DNA of 52,394 nt from Actinotignum timonense. Its GTDB lineage: Bacteria; Actinomycetota; Actinomycetes; Actinomycetales; Actinomycetaceae. Every line of letters begins with the position of its first letter. Position 1 is the stretch's first letter. Positions 16,521-24,154 of this stretch are shown here, one piece after another. Under the pieces are notes generated by a model. The model saw only the letters and a program-made list of their open reading frames with translations. It made no database searches and was not told where the DNA came from. A program made the translations under genes and the position numbers. The stretch is from the NCBI RefSeq assembly GCF_900155575.1, contig NZ_LT706966.1:1770760-1823153 (forward strand), read 5' to 3'.

Positions 16521-17762
16521 TTAGATCTGGGGGGTAGTGAACTCGGCCCGGAGCTTCTGGCCTTCGCCGGTCGCCCGCACGTCTACCTCGCCAAGAAGCT
16601 CCGCCCCTTGAGGCACGGTATCCGTGGTAGCAGGTGCGTTACGCCCAACATAATAGGCACGCGCCGTATACACCACCGGAGTCTGATCCAACCACTTCCC
16701 ATCACCATACGACTTATCAACAGAAGTCGTGAGGGTATCGGAAATTTTCCCATCAAGGTTCACCGGCCGGGTATCTACCTGGGAAACGCCGGTCGGTTGG
16801 AAATCGAAGATAACCCTCCACGTCGGGCCAGGCTGGGTAATGGTTTCTGGGTCAGATGCCGGGCGATTACCGTAAGAAAGCATGTCCTGGATAGAACCAT
16901 CCGCACCAAACTTCGTAAGGGTGCGACGAGGTGGATTGATTACCTCGTGATCAAAGGTGACTTTTCCTGTTCCCGTGGAACTCCAACTCAAGGAAATCGG
17001 ACCGGACTGGGACTCACCACTCCATACATTGGTTCCCGTTGCGTCAAAAATGGCAGGACCGCTAAGGGTGAGATTCATTTGTACCCCAGGAATCCAAGTG
17101 TCCCGATCCTCCGGGTGCACGCCGATCCCATTGATGACGCCCTTACGTTGGCCATCACCCTCAACAGTGCCACTCTCGTAACCAACAGCCGCGCTATTGC
17201 GGGCCTCATCGGCATACTGCAAAGCACGAGTCTCAATACCCGGTGCCTGGTCTCGCACAGCAGCAATAAGCTCATTCACCGTCGCCTGAGCAGTACCAGG
17301 ACGGCGATACTCCTGCTCAAAATTGATATGCAACAAATAAGCCAAAGCCGCAAGATTCGTATTATCCCGCGTCTCATTCTGATACTTATTGAGCAACCAA
17401 GCCAACTGCGGCGTCGTCAAATTCAACTCAGAAGGCCCCAGCTGACGCGACTCCGTAAGAGTAGAAATACTCGTCATCTCGTTCGGCCCCGGATCACCAA
17501 GCTTGGCCTGAATACACCAAACCGGATAATCCTCAACCGCAACCCCACCAATACTCGCGGTTTCGGGATAATGAGGCCCAAGGCGCAAAACACCAGAGGT
17601 AGCAACACCCTGGATCTCGATACCTTTACCCACGCTAGAATCCCAGTCAGCACGAGCCAACCCGGAAACAAAGAAAGAACCAAGCCCCAAAGTCAGTACC
17701 ACGAAAAGCACCGTAAGGACCCGGAAAACGCGCTTCTTGCGCCCAGAATGGGATCGATACAT
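16521..17762 (-). CDS. Secreted surface-type protein B1 (TQXA/thioester-like N-terminus)
   Basis: A 413-residue exported protein. Residues 1-39 are a signal peptide ending GLARA|D. The next ~110 residues contain YPVWCIQAK, then LTTPQLAWLLNKYQ and LAALAYLLHIN. This arrangement resembles TQXA/thioester domains of actinobacterial surface proteins, where a Cys and a Gln form an internal bond; I cannot say which Gln would take part. A beta-domain with LSGPAIFDATGTNVWSG follows. Such proteins usually continue into further repeats and LPxTG, but this one stops after the VDVRATGEGQ segment with no anchor, so it looks shortened. Residues near the C-terminus are almost identical to B2 (81 residues, one difference). 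It follows A1 on the same strand after 139 bp. Ligand unknown. Confidence 0.82.
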   Translation of the reverse strand: MYRSHSGRKKRVFRVLTVLFVVLTLGLGSFFVSGLARADWDSSVGKGIEIQGVATSGVLRLGPHYPETASIGGVAVEDYPVWCIQAKLGDPGPNEMTSISTLTESRQLGPSELNLTTPQLAWLLNKYQNETRDNTNLAALAYLLHINFEQEYRRPGTAQATVNELIAAVRDQAPGIETRALQYADEARNSAAVGYESGTVEGDGQRKGVINGIGVHPEDRDTWIPGVQMNLTLSGPAIFDATGTNVWSGESQSGPISLSWSSTGTGKVTFDHEVINPPRRTLTKFGADGSIQDMLSYGNRPASDPETITQPGPTWRVIFDFQPTGVSQVDTRPVNLDGKISDTLTTSVDKSYGDGKWLDQTPVVYTARAYYVGRNAPATTDTVPQGAELLGEVDVRATGEGQKLRAEFTTPQI

Positions 17763-17848
17763 CTACCCCACACCTTCCTATAACTTGCGACAAACACTCG
17801 GACGAGTGCTCCACTCGTATAGTGTGCGGGGGAACGCGCAAAAGATTA

Positions 17849-17878
17849 CCCGCCTCGCATATAGGGGTGCGGGGCGGG
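17849..17878 (-). terminator. Hairpin between A1 and B1
   Basis: CCCGCCTCGCA (17849-17859) pairs with TGCGGGGCGGG (17868-17878), 11 bp with one T-G pair and an 8-nt loop. It lies just downstream of the A1 stop on the minus strand, without a clear U-tract, so it may attenuate B1 or stabilise the A1 message. An analogous hairpin follows A2. Confidence 0.5.
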
Positions 17879-17901
17879 CATGTAGGTGTGGCGATAAGGG
17901 G

Positions 17902-18750
17902 TTACGGGCAAGGAACGGCCCAGGTATTACCGCTGGTGTCTCCTCGCCAGCAGTCATTGGTTCCGTTGGGTTCCCAAGTCTCAACCCATCCACCGTTATC
18001 CGACTCAGAAGCGGGAGCCGGCGCCGCCAGTTCCGGTGCTTCATAGACCGGCGCAGGCGCAGCCGGTGCCTCATATGCAGGCTCGGAGTAATTAGACCCC
18101 GAGCTATAGGAATAATCAGAATCCCCACTGCCACCGCTATAGGAGGAACCACCAGTAGCCGGAGCCGGCACGCCAGCACCCCCGTTATCAGCCTGCGCCG
18201 GCGCAGCCCCACTATCCCCAACCGGGGCCGGAGCGGCCTGGGCAGCGCCCGCTACCCGTGCCTTGATAGCCTCGGTCTTGACCTTGATTTCGGGCAGCTT
18301 CAAGTCACCCTTACGCAGGCTCTCGCACTCGGGATCTAGGTAAAGTGGGCACTCTTTATCCAGGTAAGCCTGGGCGGCTTTCGCTTGCTGGATGGCAAGT
18401 GTTATACTGAGAGCCTGAAGGCTCTCGGTAAGTTTTTCGCGAGCCTTGATGTCTTCTTTCACCTTATCGGCGTTTTTGCTTGGTTTTTCACCCAGTCCCG
18501 CCTTAGCATCTGCAATAGCCTTTTCCAGAGCTGCGCAGGTCTCCTTGCTTCCACCATCCTCAATACAGCCAGCGGTATCCACGTCACCAACCACCTTTTC
18601 CAGGGCAGCACCGGCCCTGGCGTAGGCGGAAGTTACTTCTTCGAGGGTCTTAGCACGGTTGTTATGAGCAACTACCGCCCATAGTCCACCCGCCAAGAGT
18701 GCCACAATAACTACGGCAGCGATGATAGCCGTGACCCTTTTCCCAGACAT
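17902..18750 (-). CDS. Membrane-anchored extracellular protein A1
   Basis: I do not recognise a named family. The 282-residue protein starts MSGKRV and has one transmembrane helix (about 5-27) followed by AHNNRAK, so the rest should face outward. A charged helical region (about 30-150) holds two Cys pairs, in TAGCIEDGGSKETC and DKECPLYLDPEC, likely disulfides. A Pro/Ala/Ser/Tyr-rich disordered segment follows (about 165-250). The C-terminal tail WVETWEPNGTNDCWRGD ends with two more Cys. The start was chosen because GAGGAAAGA sits seven bases before the ATG at 18750, and the same leader precedes the paralog A2; the upstream in-frame ATG at 18774 precedes that RBS. It pairs with B1, suggesting a joint surface role (inference). 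Confidence 0.82.
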   Translation of the reverse strand: MSGKRVTAIIAAVVIVALLAGGLWAVVAHNNRAKTLEEVTSAYARAGAALEKVVGDVDTAGCIEDGGSKETCAALEKAIADAKAGLGEKPSKNADKVKEDIKAREKLTESLQALSITLAIQQAKAAQAYLDKECPLYLDPECESLRKGDLKLPEIKVKTEAIKARVAGAAQAAPAPVGDSGAAPAQADNGGAGVPAPATGGSSYSGGSGDSDYSYSSGSNYSEPAYEAPAAPAPVYEAPELAAPAPASESDNGGWVETWEPNGTNDCWRGDTSGNTWAVPCP

Positions 18751-18833
18751 CTTCGATCTTTCCTCTATGCCCATTCAACGGACTTTTGGCTATAGCATAA
18801 CCACCCAACACTTTTTCACGTGTTCTTACACAA

Positions 18834-19997
18834 CTACCGCGAACGCGTATCTACCTCGCCAAGAAGCTCCGCCCCTTGAGGCACGGTATCCGTGGTCGCG
18901 GGAGCGTTACGGCCAACATAATAGGCACGCGCCGTATACACCACCGGAGTCTGATCCAACCACTTCCCATCACCATACGACTTATCAACAGAAGTCGTGA
19001 GGGTATCGGAAATCTTCCCATCCAGATTCACTGGGCGGGTATCTACCTGGGAAACGCCGGTCGGTTGGAAATCGAAAAGAACACGCCACGTGTTACCGGG
19101 AGCGATATAGAACTTGGGGTCCTGGTACGAGGGAACCTGGGTAGTTGTCTGGCTGCCGGGAACCAGCATCGCGATAATCTCATCGCGCGGCATCTCGTAC
19201 TTGGTGCTTACAGTCACCTCGCCGTTGCCAGTGGACTTCCACCCAAGGGAGATCGGGCCAGACTGGCTAACACCCGACCATTCCTGAGTGCCGGTCTCCT
19301 TGAAAATAGCGGGACCGGAAAGCGTTACCGTGAGGTTACGTCCAGCAATCCAGCTGCCATCCTCGTTGCGAAGACCAATATTGTCGATGATTGCCTCCAT
19401 CTGGCCCTCGCCGTGTCCCTGAGCGGATTCGTAGGAGTGCACCCCGGACTTACGAGCAAGATTGGCCATGTTGCGGGCATGGCGGTCGATAACCGGGATA
19501 CCAGAACTCACGTCACGGATAAGCTGAGCCACGTTACTAGCAGCGTCAGGCCCAGACTCCAGATTCACATGCACCAAATAAGCGACAGCGGCCAAAACAT
19601 TATGGTCCCTAGTCATCTGGTTCTGGTCGATAATCCAGGCAAGCTGAGCGGTAGTCAAGCTAAGCTCATCATCTTGCCCAATATCCCTGGTCTCGACCAG
19701 GTGGGAGACCTGGACTACCTTATCGGGGCCAGGTGCCATCTCGTTAAGATCGATACACCAAGCCGGGATATTCGGGTCCCCGCCTTGTGGTGCCTTAAGC
19801 GCGGCCAGGCGGTAGCGCCAGCCACTGGGTGCCCTGAAATCAACACCAGCCCCATCAAAGAAAACGTCGTCGCCCTTGATGGGGATACCTCCGTCAGCCC
19901 TGGCGGCACCGGAAACAAACAGGCTTCCGAGTCCCAAGGTGAGTACTGCTAGGAAAACGCCGAACATGCGCCCTAGCTGAGAGAACTTATGCCTCAT
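18834..19997 (-). CDS. Secreted surface-type protein B2, paralog of B1
   Basis: A 387-residue exported protein with a signal peptide ending GAARA|D near residue 35. It repeats the B1 layout: IPAWCIDLNEMAPGPD holds the candidate thioester Cys, then LTTAQLAWIID, LAAVAYLVHVNLE and LSGPAIFKETGTQEWSG. N-terminal halves of B1 and B2 are only moderately similar, but the 81 residues from TWRV to GEVD differ at one position. B2 then ends abruptly in TRSR, 16 residues earlier relative to B1, with no anchor. AGGAAGG lies 12 bases before the ATG. It follows A2 after 158 bp and precedes A1 by 83 bp. The C-terminus may be a recombination product. Confidence 0.82.
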   Translation of the reverse strand: MRHKFSQLGRMFGVFLAVLTLGLGSLFVSGAARADGGIPIKGDDVFFDGAGVDFRAPSGWRYRLAALKAPQGGDPNIPAWCIDLNEMAPGPDKVVQVSHLVETRDIGQDDELSLTTAQLAWIIDQNQMTRDHNVLAAVAYLVHVNLESGPDAASNVAQLIRDVSSGIPVIDRHARNMANLARKSGVHSYESAQGHGEGQMEAIIDNIGLRNEDGSWIAGRNLTVTLSGPAIFKETGTQEWSGVSQSGPISLGWKSTGNGEVTVSTKYEMPRDEIIAMLVPGSQTTTQVPSYQDPKFYIAPGNTWRVLFDFQPTGVSQVDTRPVNLDGKISDTLTTSVDKSYGDGKWLDQTPVVYTARAYYVGRNAPATTDTVPQGAELLGEVDTRSR

Positions 19998-20089
19998 GGC
20001 GAATAAATCCCTTCCTCATCGTCGTGTCAAGCACCCGGATGGGTAACTCCACATATGTAGTGTGCGCAAACGTTGCGGATTCATGAGGG

Positions 20090-20117
20090 AGCGCCCCACT
20101 CATACGAATGGGGCGCT
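20090..20117 (-). terminator. Hairpin between A2 and B2
   Basis: AGCGCCCCA (20090-20098) pairs perfectly with 20109-20117 around a 10-nt loop. On the minus strand it lies between the A2 stop and the B2 start, in the same place as the hairpin after A1. No U-tract follows on that strand. Confidence 0.5.
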
Positions 20118-20155
20118 TCTTGGCTGCGCAGAGACGTAAGGAAAAAGATTTCGCC

Positions 20156-20992
20156 TTAGTCGTTGGGGCGGTAGTGGTTAGTCTTTTCGGTCGTACCGTC
20201 GGAATACTGGACAATAAGGTAGCAATCTGCATCAGATGTTCCACCGGGAGCCGTGCACTCCCAGTATCCTCCAACAATCGTCCGCTCCGGTGCCGCAGGT
20301 GCAGGAGCCTCAGCTTCCTCTACCGGCGCAGGTGCAGGTGCTGCCTCATGTGCAGGCTCGGAATACTCAGAATCAGCGTTTCCACTGCCACCGTTATAGG
20401 AGGAACCACTGGTGGCCGGGGCCGCCGCGCCAGCGCCCCCGTTATCAGCCTGGGCCGGCGCGGCCCCACTATCCCCAACCGGGGCCGGCGCGGCTACCCG
20501 TGCCTTGATAGCCTCGGTCTTGAGCTTAGCCTCAGGCAGCTTCAAGTCCCCCTTGCGCAGGCTGTCACATTCGACATCCAGGTGCAGTGGGCATTCCTTA
20601 TCCAGGTAAGCTGCTACAGCATTAGCCTGCTCGGTAGTCACCTTCTTGGAAAGCTCGGTGAGTTCCCCCGCAAGCTTTTCACGCTTGGCGGTAGCTTCCT
20701 TCACCTTATCCGAGTTCTTACCCGGCTTTTCGGCAAGCCCGGCCTTGGCATCCGCGATAGCCTTTTCCAGGGCCTTACAGGTTTCGTCCGTACCGCCATT
20801 CTCGGTGCAGCCAGTGGTATCCACGGTAGAAACCACCTTTTCCAGGGCGGTACCGGCCTTGGTGTAAGCGTCCGTTGCTTCTTCGAGAGCCTTTGCGCGG
20901 TTGTTATGGGCAACAACCGCCCACAGGCCAGCCCCAAGCAAAACTACTGCCATAACGCCGGCAATAATCACCGCAATCTTCTTCCGAGACAT
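20156..20992 (-). CDS. Membrane-anchored extracellular protein A2, paralog of A1
   Basis: A 278-residue protein of the same unrecognised type as A1. It has one N-terminal transmembrane helix (about 5-28) ending AVVAHNNRAK. The charged helical ectodomain carries the same Cys pairs (TTGCTENGGTDETC and DKECPLHLDVEC), then a Pro/Ala-rich linker. The tail differs from A1: WECTAPGGTSDADCYLIV ending in HYRPND. Start ATG at 20992 is supported by AGAGGAAAA and an identical TCGAAG-ATG-TC context in A1; the in-frame ATG at 21019 lies before the RBS. It is the first gene of the A2-B2-A1-B1 array. The conserved ectodomain with variable tails suggests the tail contacts the paired B protein or an outside partner (inference). 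Confidence 0.82.
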   Translation of the reverse strand: MSRKKIAVIIAGVMAVVLLGAGLWAVVAHNNRAKALEEATDAYTKAGTALEKVVSTVDTTGCTENGGTDETCKALEKAIADAKAGLAEKPGKNSDKVKEATAKREKLAGELTELSKKVTTEQANAVAAYLDKECPLHLDVECDSLRKGDLKLPEAKLKTEAIKARVAAPAPVGDSGAAPAQADNGGAGAAAPATSGSSYNGGSGNADSEYSEPAHEAAPAPAPVEEAEAPAPAAPERTIVGGYWECTAPGGTSDADCYLIVQYSDGTTEKTNHYRPND

Positions 20993-21092
20993 CTTCGATT
21001 TTCCTCTATATTTATGCACCGTGCTTTAGCTACCAGAATAGCGAAGCGTGGCCGGGTATAGGCGGCTGACACCAACCTGGTTCAGCAAACTC

Positions 21093-21132
21093 GGCTGGTT
21101 ACGCGGCCAGGGAGCTGGTGACGCGGGCGCGG
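21093..21132 (+). repeat. Right copy of the direct repeat flanking the islet (DUF3866 3'-end remnant)
   Basis: This non-coding stretch still reads NSAGYAARELVTRARPR-stop in the DUF3866 frame, against AAGYAAGELVTRARAGAF-stop in the intact gene. It is a displaced copy of the gene end, 5453 bp from the left copy, in the same orientation. It lies between the start of A2 and the end of the riboflavin-binding protein gene, where lower-GC sequence returns to normal chromosome. Confidence 0.85.
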
Positions 21133-21186
21133 CCGAGGTGAGCTGCGCGCCTGATGGGCCGGTGGCTCGCAGCTGCGCCGTCGTTC

Positions 21187-22221
21187 TTAATGCGCGCTAC
21201 CACCGGTCAGATCCACGAACGCATCGGCCGCAGCAACCGGTTCGCGCAGGAGCTTCTCGGACATGAATGCGGCCATCGCCTCCCAGCGCTGCGCATCCTG
21301 CACCCCGAGCGGAGTGCGCCCGGCGTAAAGCTCAATGGTATTCGCGAGGACTTTCTCGGCCGCAGCAGCGTTATCCGTTTCGCGCAGAGCCGGCACATGC
21401 TTCGCGGTGATCTTCACGGTCTCCTTCGGGTTGCTGCGCGCAAAATTCACGGCGCGGTCAAGAGCTGCAAGCATGCGGGTGAAATCATCGCGATGCGCAT
21501 CCACGGTGGGGCGCAGCGAACCGAGCCCGACGCCCACGAGCGGCAGCCCGCCCGGGAGCATCTCGATGGTACGCACCGGCACCCCCTGGCGTTCCACGCT
21601 GGGAACATCGGAGTTACGGAAGCCGATAATCGCGTCCACTTCCCCGCTGGCCAGGGCCGCGGCCTGGGTGTAACCGATGTAGTTCACGCTGATATCGGAT
21701 TCGCTCCAGTTGTGGGCGGCCATGAGCGCCTGGAGGGCATAGTAGTTTTCCCCATACGGGCCGGGCAGCCCGACGCGGCGGCCGGCCAGGTCAGCGGCGC
21801 TCTTGATCGGGGAATCAGCCGGCACGATGAGCGTGACGGGGTAATCCTGGTACATCGTGGCCCAATTGACCACGTTGATGCCGTTGGAGCGGCCTTCCAT
21901 CATTTCATCGCCGCCCGCGAAGACCACATCCTCGCTGCCGCTGGAAAGCGCGCCGAGGAGGGATTCTTGGGCGCCGTGGTGACGCAGCGTGATATCAAGC
22001 CCGGCCTCGCGGAAATAACCCTGGTCTTCGGCCACGTAGAAGGGCGCGAATTGGATATCGGGAACATAGGTGAGGCCAACGGTGAGGGAAGCGGAGGCGC
22101 TCGCGGTAGTTGGCTGCACGGCGGCGGGCGAGGTGCTTTCACCGTTTTTATCCGCGCCACCTCCCGCACATCCGGCCAAGCCGAGGGTAGCTGCCGCGAG
22201 TGTGGCAATGAGTCGTTTCAT
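21187..22221 (-). CDS. ribY: ABC transporter substrate-binding lipoprotein, probable riboflavin/FMN-type (RibY-like)
   Basis: A 344-residue lipoprotein: signal peptide with lipobox LAGC (Cys18), a Ser/Thr/Ala linker, then an NMT1/THI5-like periplasmic-binding fold (about 47-340) starting LTVGLTYVPDIQFAPFYVAEDQGYF. GLPGPYGENYYALQ and GFRNSDVPSVE are typical of the ThiY/RibY branch. Family members bind pyrimidine precursors or riboflavin. The FMN riboswitch in front of the operon points to riboflavin; the sequence alone cannot exclude a thiamine precursor. AAAGGACACCC precedes the ATG. It is the second gene after the permease, 122 bp downstream. The acylating enzyme Lnt is encoded at 8033-9640. 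Confidence 0.85.
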   Translation of the reverse strand: MKRLIATLAAATLGLAGCAGGGADKNGESTSPAAVQPTTASASASLTVGLTYVPDIQFAPFYVAEDQGYFREAGLDITLRHHGAQESLLGALSSGSEDVVFAGGDEMMEGRSNGINVVNWATMYQDYPVTLIVPADSPIKSAADLAGRRVGLPGPYGENYYALQALMAAHNWSESDISVNYIGYTQAAALASGEVDAIIGFRNSDVPSVERQGVPVRTIEMLPGGLPLVGVGLGSLRPTVDAHRDDFTRMLAALDRAVNFARSNPKETVKITAKHVPALRETDNAAAAEKVLANTIELYAGRTPLGVQDAQRWEAMAAFMSEKLLREPVAAADAFVDLTGGSAH

Positions 22222-22310
22222 GGGTGTCCTTTCTTGTGTGGTGCGCTTCTATGCGCTGGGGTCTTGTTGGGGCGTGAGCTGGGGCTTTGGGTTGGGTTTT
22301 GGCGGCGAGC

Positions 22311-22358
22311 GTTATCGCACCGGATCGTTACCGCACGGCATCGTTACCGCACCGCCGC
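22311..22358 (-). repeat. Three 16-bp tandem repeats over the ribX stop codon
   Basis: Units start at 22311, 22327 and 22343 with core GTTACCGCAC on the plus strand. On the minus strand each reads GTGCG(G/A)TAAC, so the ribX stop TAA (22344-22346) is copied twice downstream. The 16-bp period puts the copies in different frames. Confidence 0.75.
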
Positions 22359-23147
22359 GGTCACGTGTTTTTCGATGGTAAAGATAAGCAGGTAGATGCT
22401 GATGGCGGCGGCGGCCATGACGACGATGACAGCGAACATCCCGGTGATATCTCCGGTGGGTTGGGCGCGCGAAAGTTCGGTGCCCAGGCCCGCTCCCCCG
22501 ATGATCATTTCGCCGACGACGGCGCCGGTGATGGAAAGGGTGAATCCGGTGCGCAGGCCGGCCAGGATGGAAGGCGCGGCCAGGGGCACGATGATGGGGA
22601 ACAGGAGGGTGAGCCCAGCGGCGCCGTCGAGCCGAGCTGCGGCGATGACGTCGCGGTCGATAGCGTGCACGCCCACCGAGGTCGAGACGATAATCGGGAA
22701 AATCACCATGATGGTGCAGAGCACGACGATGGAGGGCATCCCGTAGCCAATCCACACCACGAGGAGCGGCGCAAGGGCCACTGCGGGGACGGCTTGTGAG
22801 GCGGCGAGGAAGGGTTGGAGTGCGCTGTTGAGGAGGTGCCAGCGGGCGAGGGCGATGCCGAGGGGAATTCCGAGGAGGGCCGCCCAGGCACAACCGGTGA
22901 GGGCCGCGGTGAGGGTGTTGGCCAGTGCGCTGAGAAGGTAGGGCGGGTGGTCGCCGATTCCGAGGAGTGCGGTGGCCAGGCGCTGCCCGACCGCGCCGGG
23001 TGTGGGAAGGAGATGTTCGGGCACCAGGTGGGCACGCGTGACCACCACCCAGAGGAGAAAAACCGCGAGGAGAGAAAGGGTGGCGGGTACCCACGCGGTG
23101 CGAGGCGAGCGCGGGCGTGGGTGAGAGTTGCGGCGCACAGTGTTCAC
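22344..23147 (-). CDS. ribX: ABC transporter permease, probable riboflavin importer (RibX-like)
   Basis: A 267-residue inner-membrane permease of the BPD transporter family (ThiX/RibX/SsuC type). It has about six helices and the EAA-like segment DVIAAARLDGAAGLTLLFPIIVPLAAPSI (split here as two loops around GAAG), the site that contacts an ATPase. The longest open frame starts at 23303, but that codon lies inside the riboswitch, so I chose GTG at 23147, preceded by AGGA with an eight-base gap; GTG at 23138 is the alternative. With ribY it forms a riboswitch-controlled operon. No ATP-binding subunit gene is adjacent, so the energising ATPase must come from elsewhere or be shared. Confidence 0.85.
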   Translation of the reverse strand: MNTVRRNSHPRPRSPRTAWVPATLSLLAVFLLWVVVTRAHLVPEHLLPTPGAVGQRLATALLGIGDHPPYLLSALANTLTAALTGCAWAALLGIPLGIALARWHLLNSALQPFLAASQAVPAVALAPLLVVWIGYGMPSIVVLCTIMVIFPIIVSTSVGVHAIDRDVIAAARLDGAAGLTLLFPIIVPLAAPSILAGLRTGFTLSITGAVVGEMIIGGAGLGTELSRAQPTGDITGMFAVIVVMAAAAISIYLLIFTIEKHVTAAVR

Positions 23148-23252
23148 GTCCTGGTTCCTGACCTTCCCGATGGCCGGGAATGATGAAACCGGGAGACGCT
23201 GACGCCGCGGCACACCGAAATAGAGTAGCCGAAGCAGGGCTTGGAGCCCTTC

Positions 23253-23367
23253 GATGCGCCTCCCATCCGGACTGTTACCGTCGGTTGGGGAATTCCACCC
23301 CATCGGCCACGTGCGTGGTTCGCGGACTGTTACCGCCGGTTCAGACTTTCACTGACCCCGGTGCATC
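23253..23367 (-). promoter_or_regulatory. FMN riboswitch (RFN element)
   Basis: Read on the minus strand this is a near-consensus FMN aptamer: GATGC opens P1, followed by GGGGTCAGTGAAAGTC, GAACCGGCGGTAACAGTC and CGCGA, then a variable arm, GGTGGAATTCC, AACCGACGGTAACAGTC, CGGATGGGAG, and the closing GCATC. These are the conserved blocks of RFN elements, which bind FMN and shut off riboflavin synthesis or uptake genes. The P1 strands are at 23363-23367 and 23253-23257. A 6-bp hairpin (23236-23250) follows and lies between the aptamer and the ribX start. There is no obvious U-rich terminator, so translational control is more likely (inference). Confidence 0.95.
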
Positions 23368-23374
23368 GTGTTCT

Positions 23375-23380
23375 ATATTA
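23375..23380 (-). promoter_or_regulatory. Candidate -10 of the riboswitch operon
   Basis: TAATAT on the minus strand ends eight bases before the first P1 base of the riboswitch, the expected place for a promoter whose transcript begins with the aptamer. No clear -35 is seen. Confidence 0.45.
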
Positions 23381-23384
23381 GCCC

Positions 23385-23490
23385 TTCGGGTGCTGGCGCG
23401 CACCCGTGGTTAATTTGCGGCGTGCTGCAACGTGCGTGTGCTTAGTTTTCTGCGTGCAGGCGCGCGTCCCTAGATTGAGGCGTGCTGGCA
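23385..23490 (-). repeat. Degenerate tandem repeats copying the rpe 3' end
   Basis: Plus-strand units of about 28-32 bp begin TGCTGGC or TGCTGCA and end GCG. On the minus strand the rpe end QHASI-stop (TAG at 23470-23472) is echoed in frame exactly 60 bp later as QHAAN-stop (TAA at 23410-23412), with a further degenerate unit between them. Confidence 0.6.
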
Positions 23491-24144
23491 CGCGCCCGCG
23501 GCGAGTTCGCGGAGCTTCTCCACTTCGGTGTAGGCGTCCTCCGCGCGGAATACCGCCGATCCCGCCACGAAGTTATTGGCTCCGGCAGCCGCAGCCTGTT
23601 CGATGGTGGAGCGGGAAATGCCGCCGTCTACCTGGATCCACACGTCCAAGCCGGCTGCTTCAATTGCGCGCCGGGTGCGGGTGACTTTCGGCATCATCGT
23701 TTCGATGAAGCTCTGCCCGCCGAATCCCGGTTCCACGGTCATGATGAGGATCATGTCGAATTCGTTGAGGATATCGAGATACGGCTCGATTGGGCTGGCT
23801 GGTTTGAGGGCGAGTCCGGCGCGGGCGCCCTGCGCGCGCAGTTCGCGGGCGAGGCGCAGCGGGGCTTGGCAGGCTTCGGCATGGAAGGTGACGGAGGCGG
23901 CTCCTGCCTCAGCGTAGGCGGGGGCCCACCGATCCGGGTTCTCAATCATGAGGTGCGCGTCCAGTGGAACACTGGTTGCCTGCGCCGCCGCCTCAAAAAT
24001 GGGCAGGCCGAGCGCGAGGTTGGGGACAAAATGATTGTCCATAATATCCACGTGCACGAAATCGGCGTTGGAGATTTTCTCCAGTTCATCAGCGAGATGC
24101 CCGAAATCGCAGTTGAGGATTGAGGGGGAAATCTTCACGTCCAT
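23470..24144 (-). CDS. rpe: Ribulose-phosphate 3-epimerase
   Basis: A 224-residue TIM-barrel enzyme interconverting ribulose-5-phosphate and xylulose-5-phosphate in the pentose phosphate pathway. Motifs: [13 protein letters not shown] at the N-terminus, metal-binding [33 protein letters not shown], and QVDGGIS followed by AGSAVF for phosphate binding. Length is normal. It is the last gene of the mihF-to-rpe series on the minus strand, 10 bases after rsmB, with AAAGGACC before the ATG. Confidence 0.96.
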   Translation of the reverse strand: MDVKISPSILNCDFGHLADELEKISNADFVHVDIMDNHFVPNLALGLPIFEAAAQATSVPLDAHLMIENPDRWAPAYAEAGAASVTFHAEACQAPLRLARELRAQGARAGLALKPASPIEPYLDILNEFDMILIMTVEPGFGGQSFIETMMPKVTRTRRAIEAAGLDVWIQVDGGISRSTIEQAAAAGANNFVAGSAVFRAEDAYTEVEKLRELAAGACQHASI

Positions 24145-24154
24145 GATGGTCCTT

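Larger units (their letters stand above)
16590..19076 (-). repeat. Near-identical ~215-bp segments ending B1 and B2
   Basis: Positions about 16582-16808 (B1) and 18850-19076 (B2) share one sequence with few differences, offset by 2268 bp in direct orientation. It encodes the common 81-residue segment. Identity falls sharply on both sides. Confidence 0.85.

Noticed and set aside
15695-21186. Integrase or transposase in the islet
   Set aside because: All frames there are accounted for by the five genes; no recombinase motif was seen. The islet is therefore called only att-like.
23148-23303. N-terminal extension of ribX from 23303
   Set aside because: The upstream codons lie within the FMN aptamer, so they belong to the leader, not the protein.
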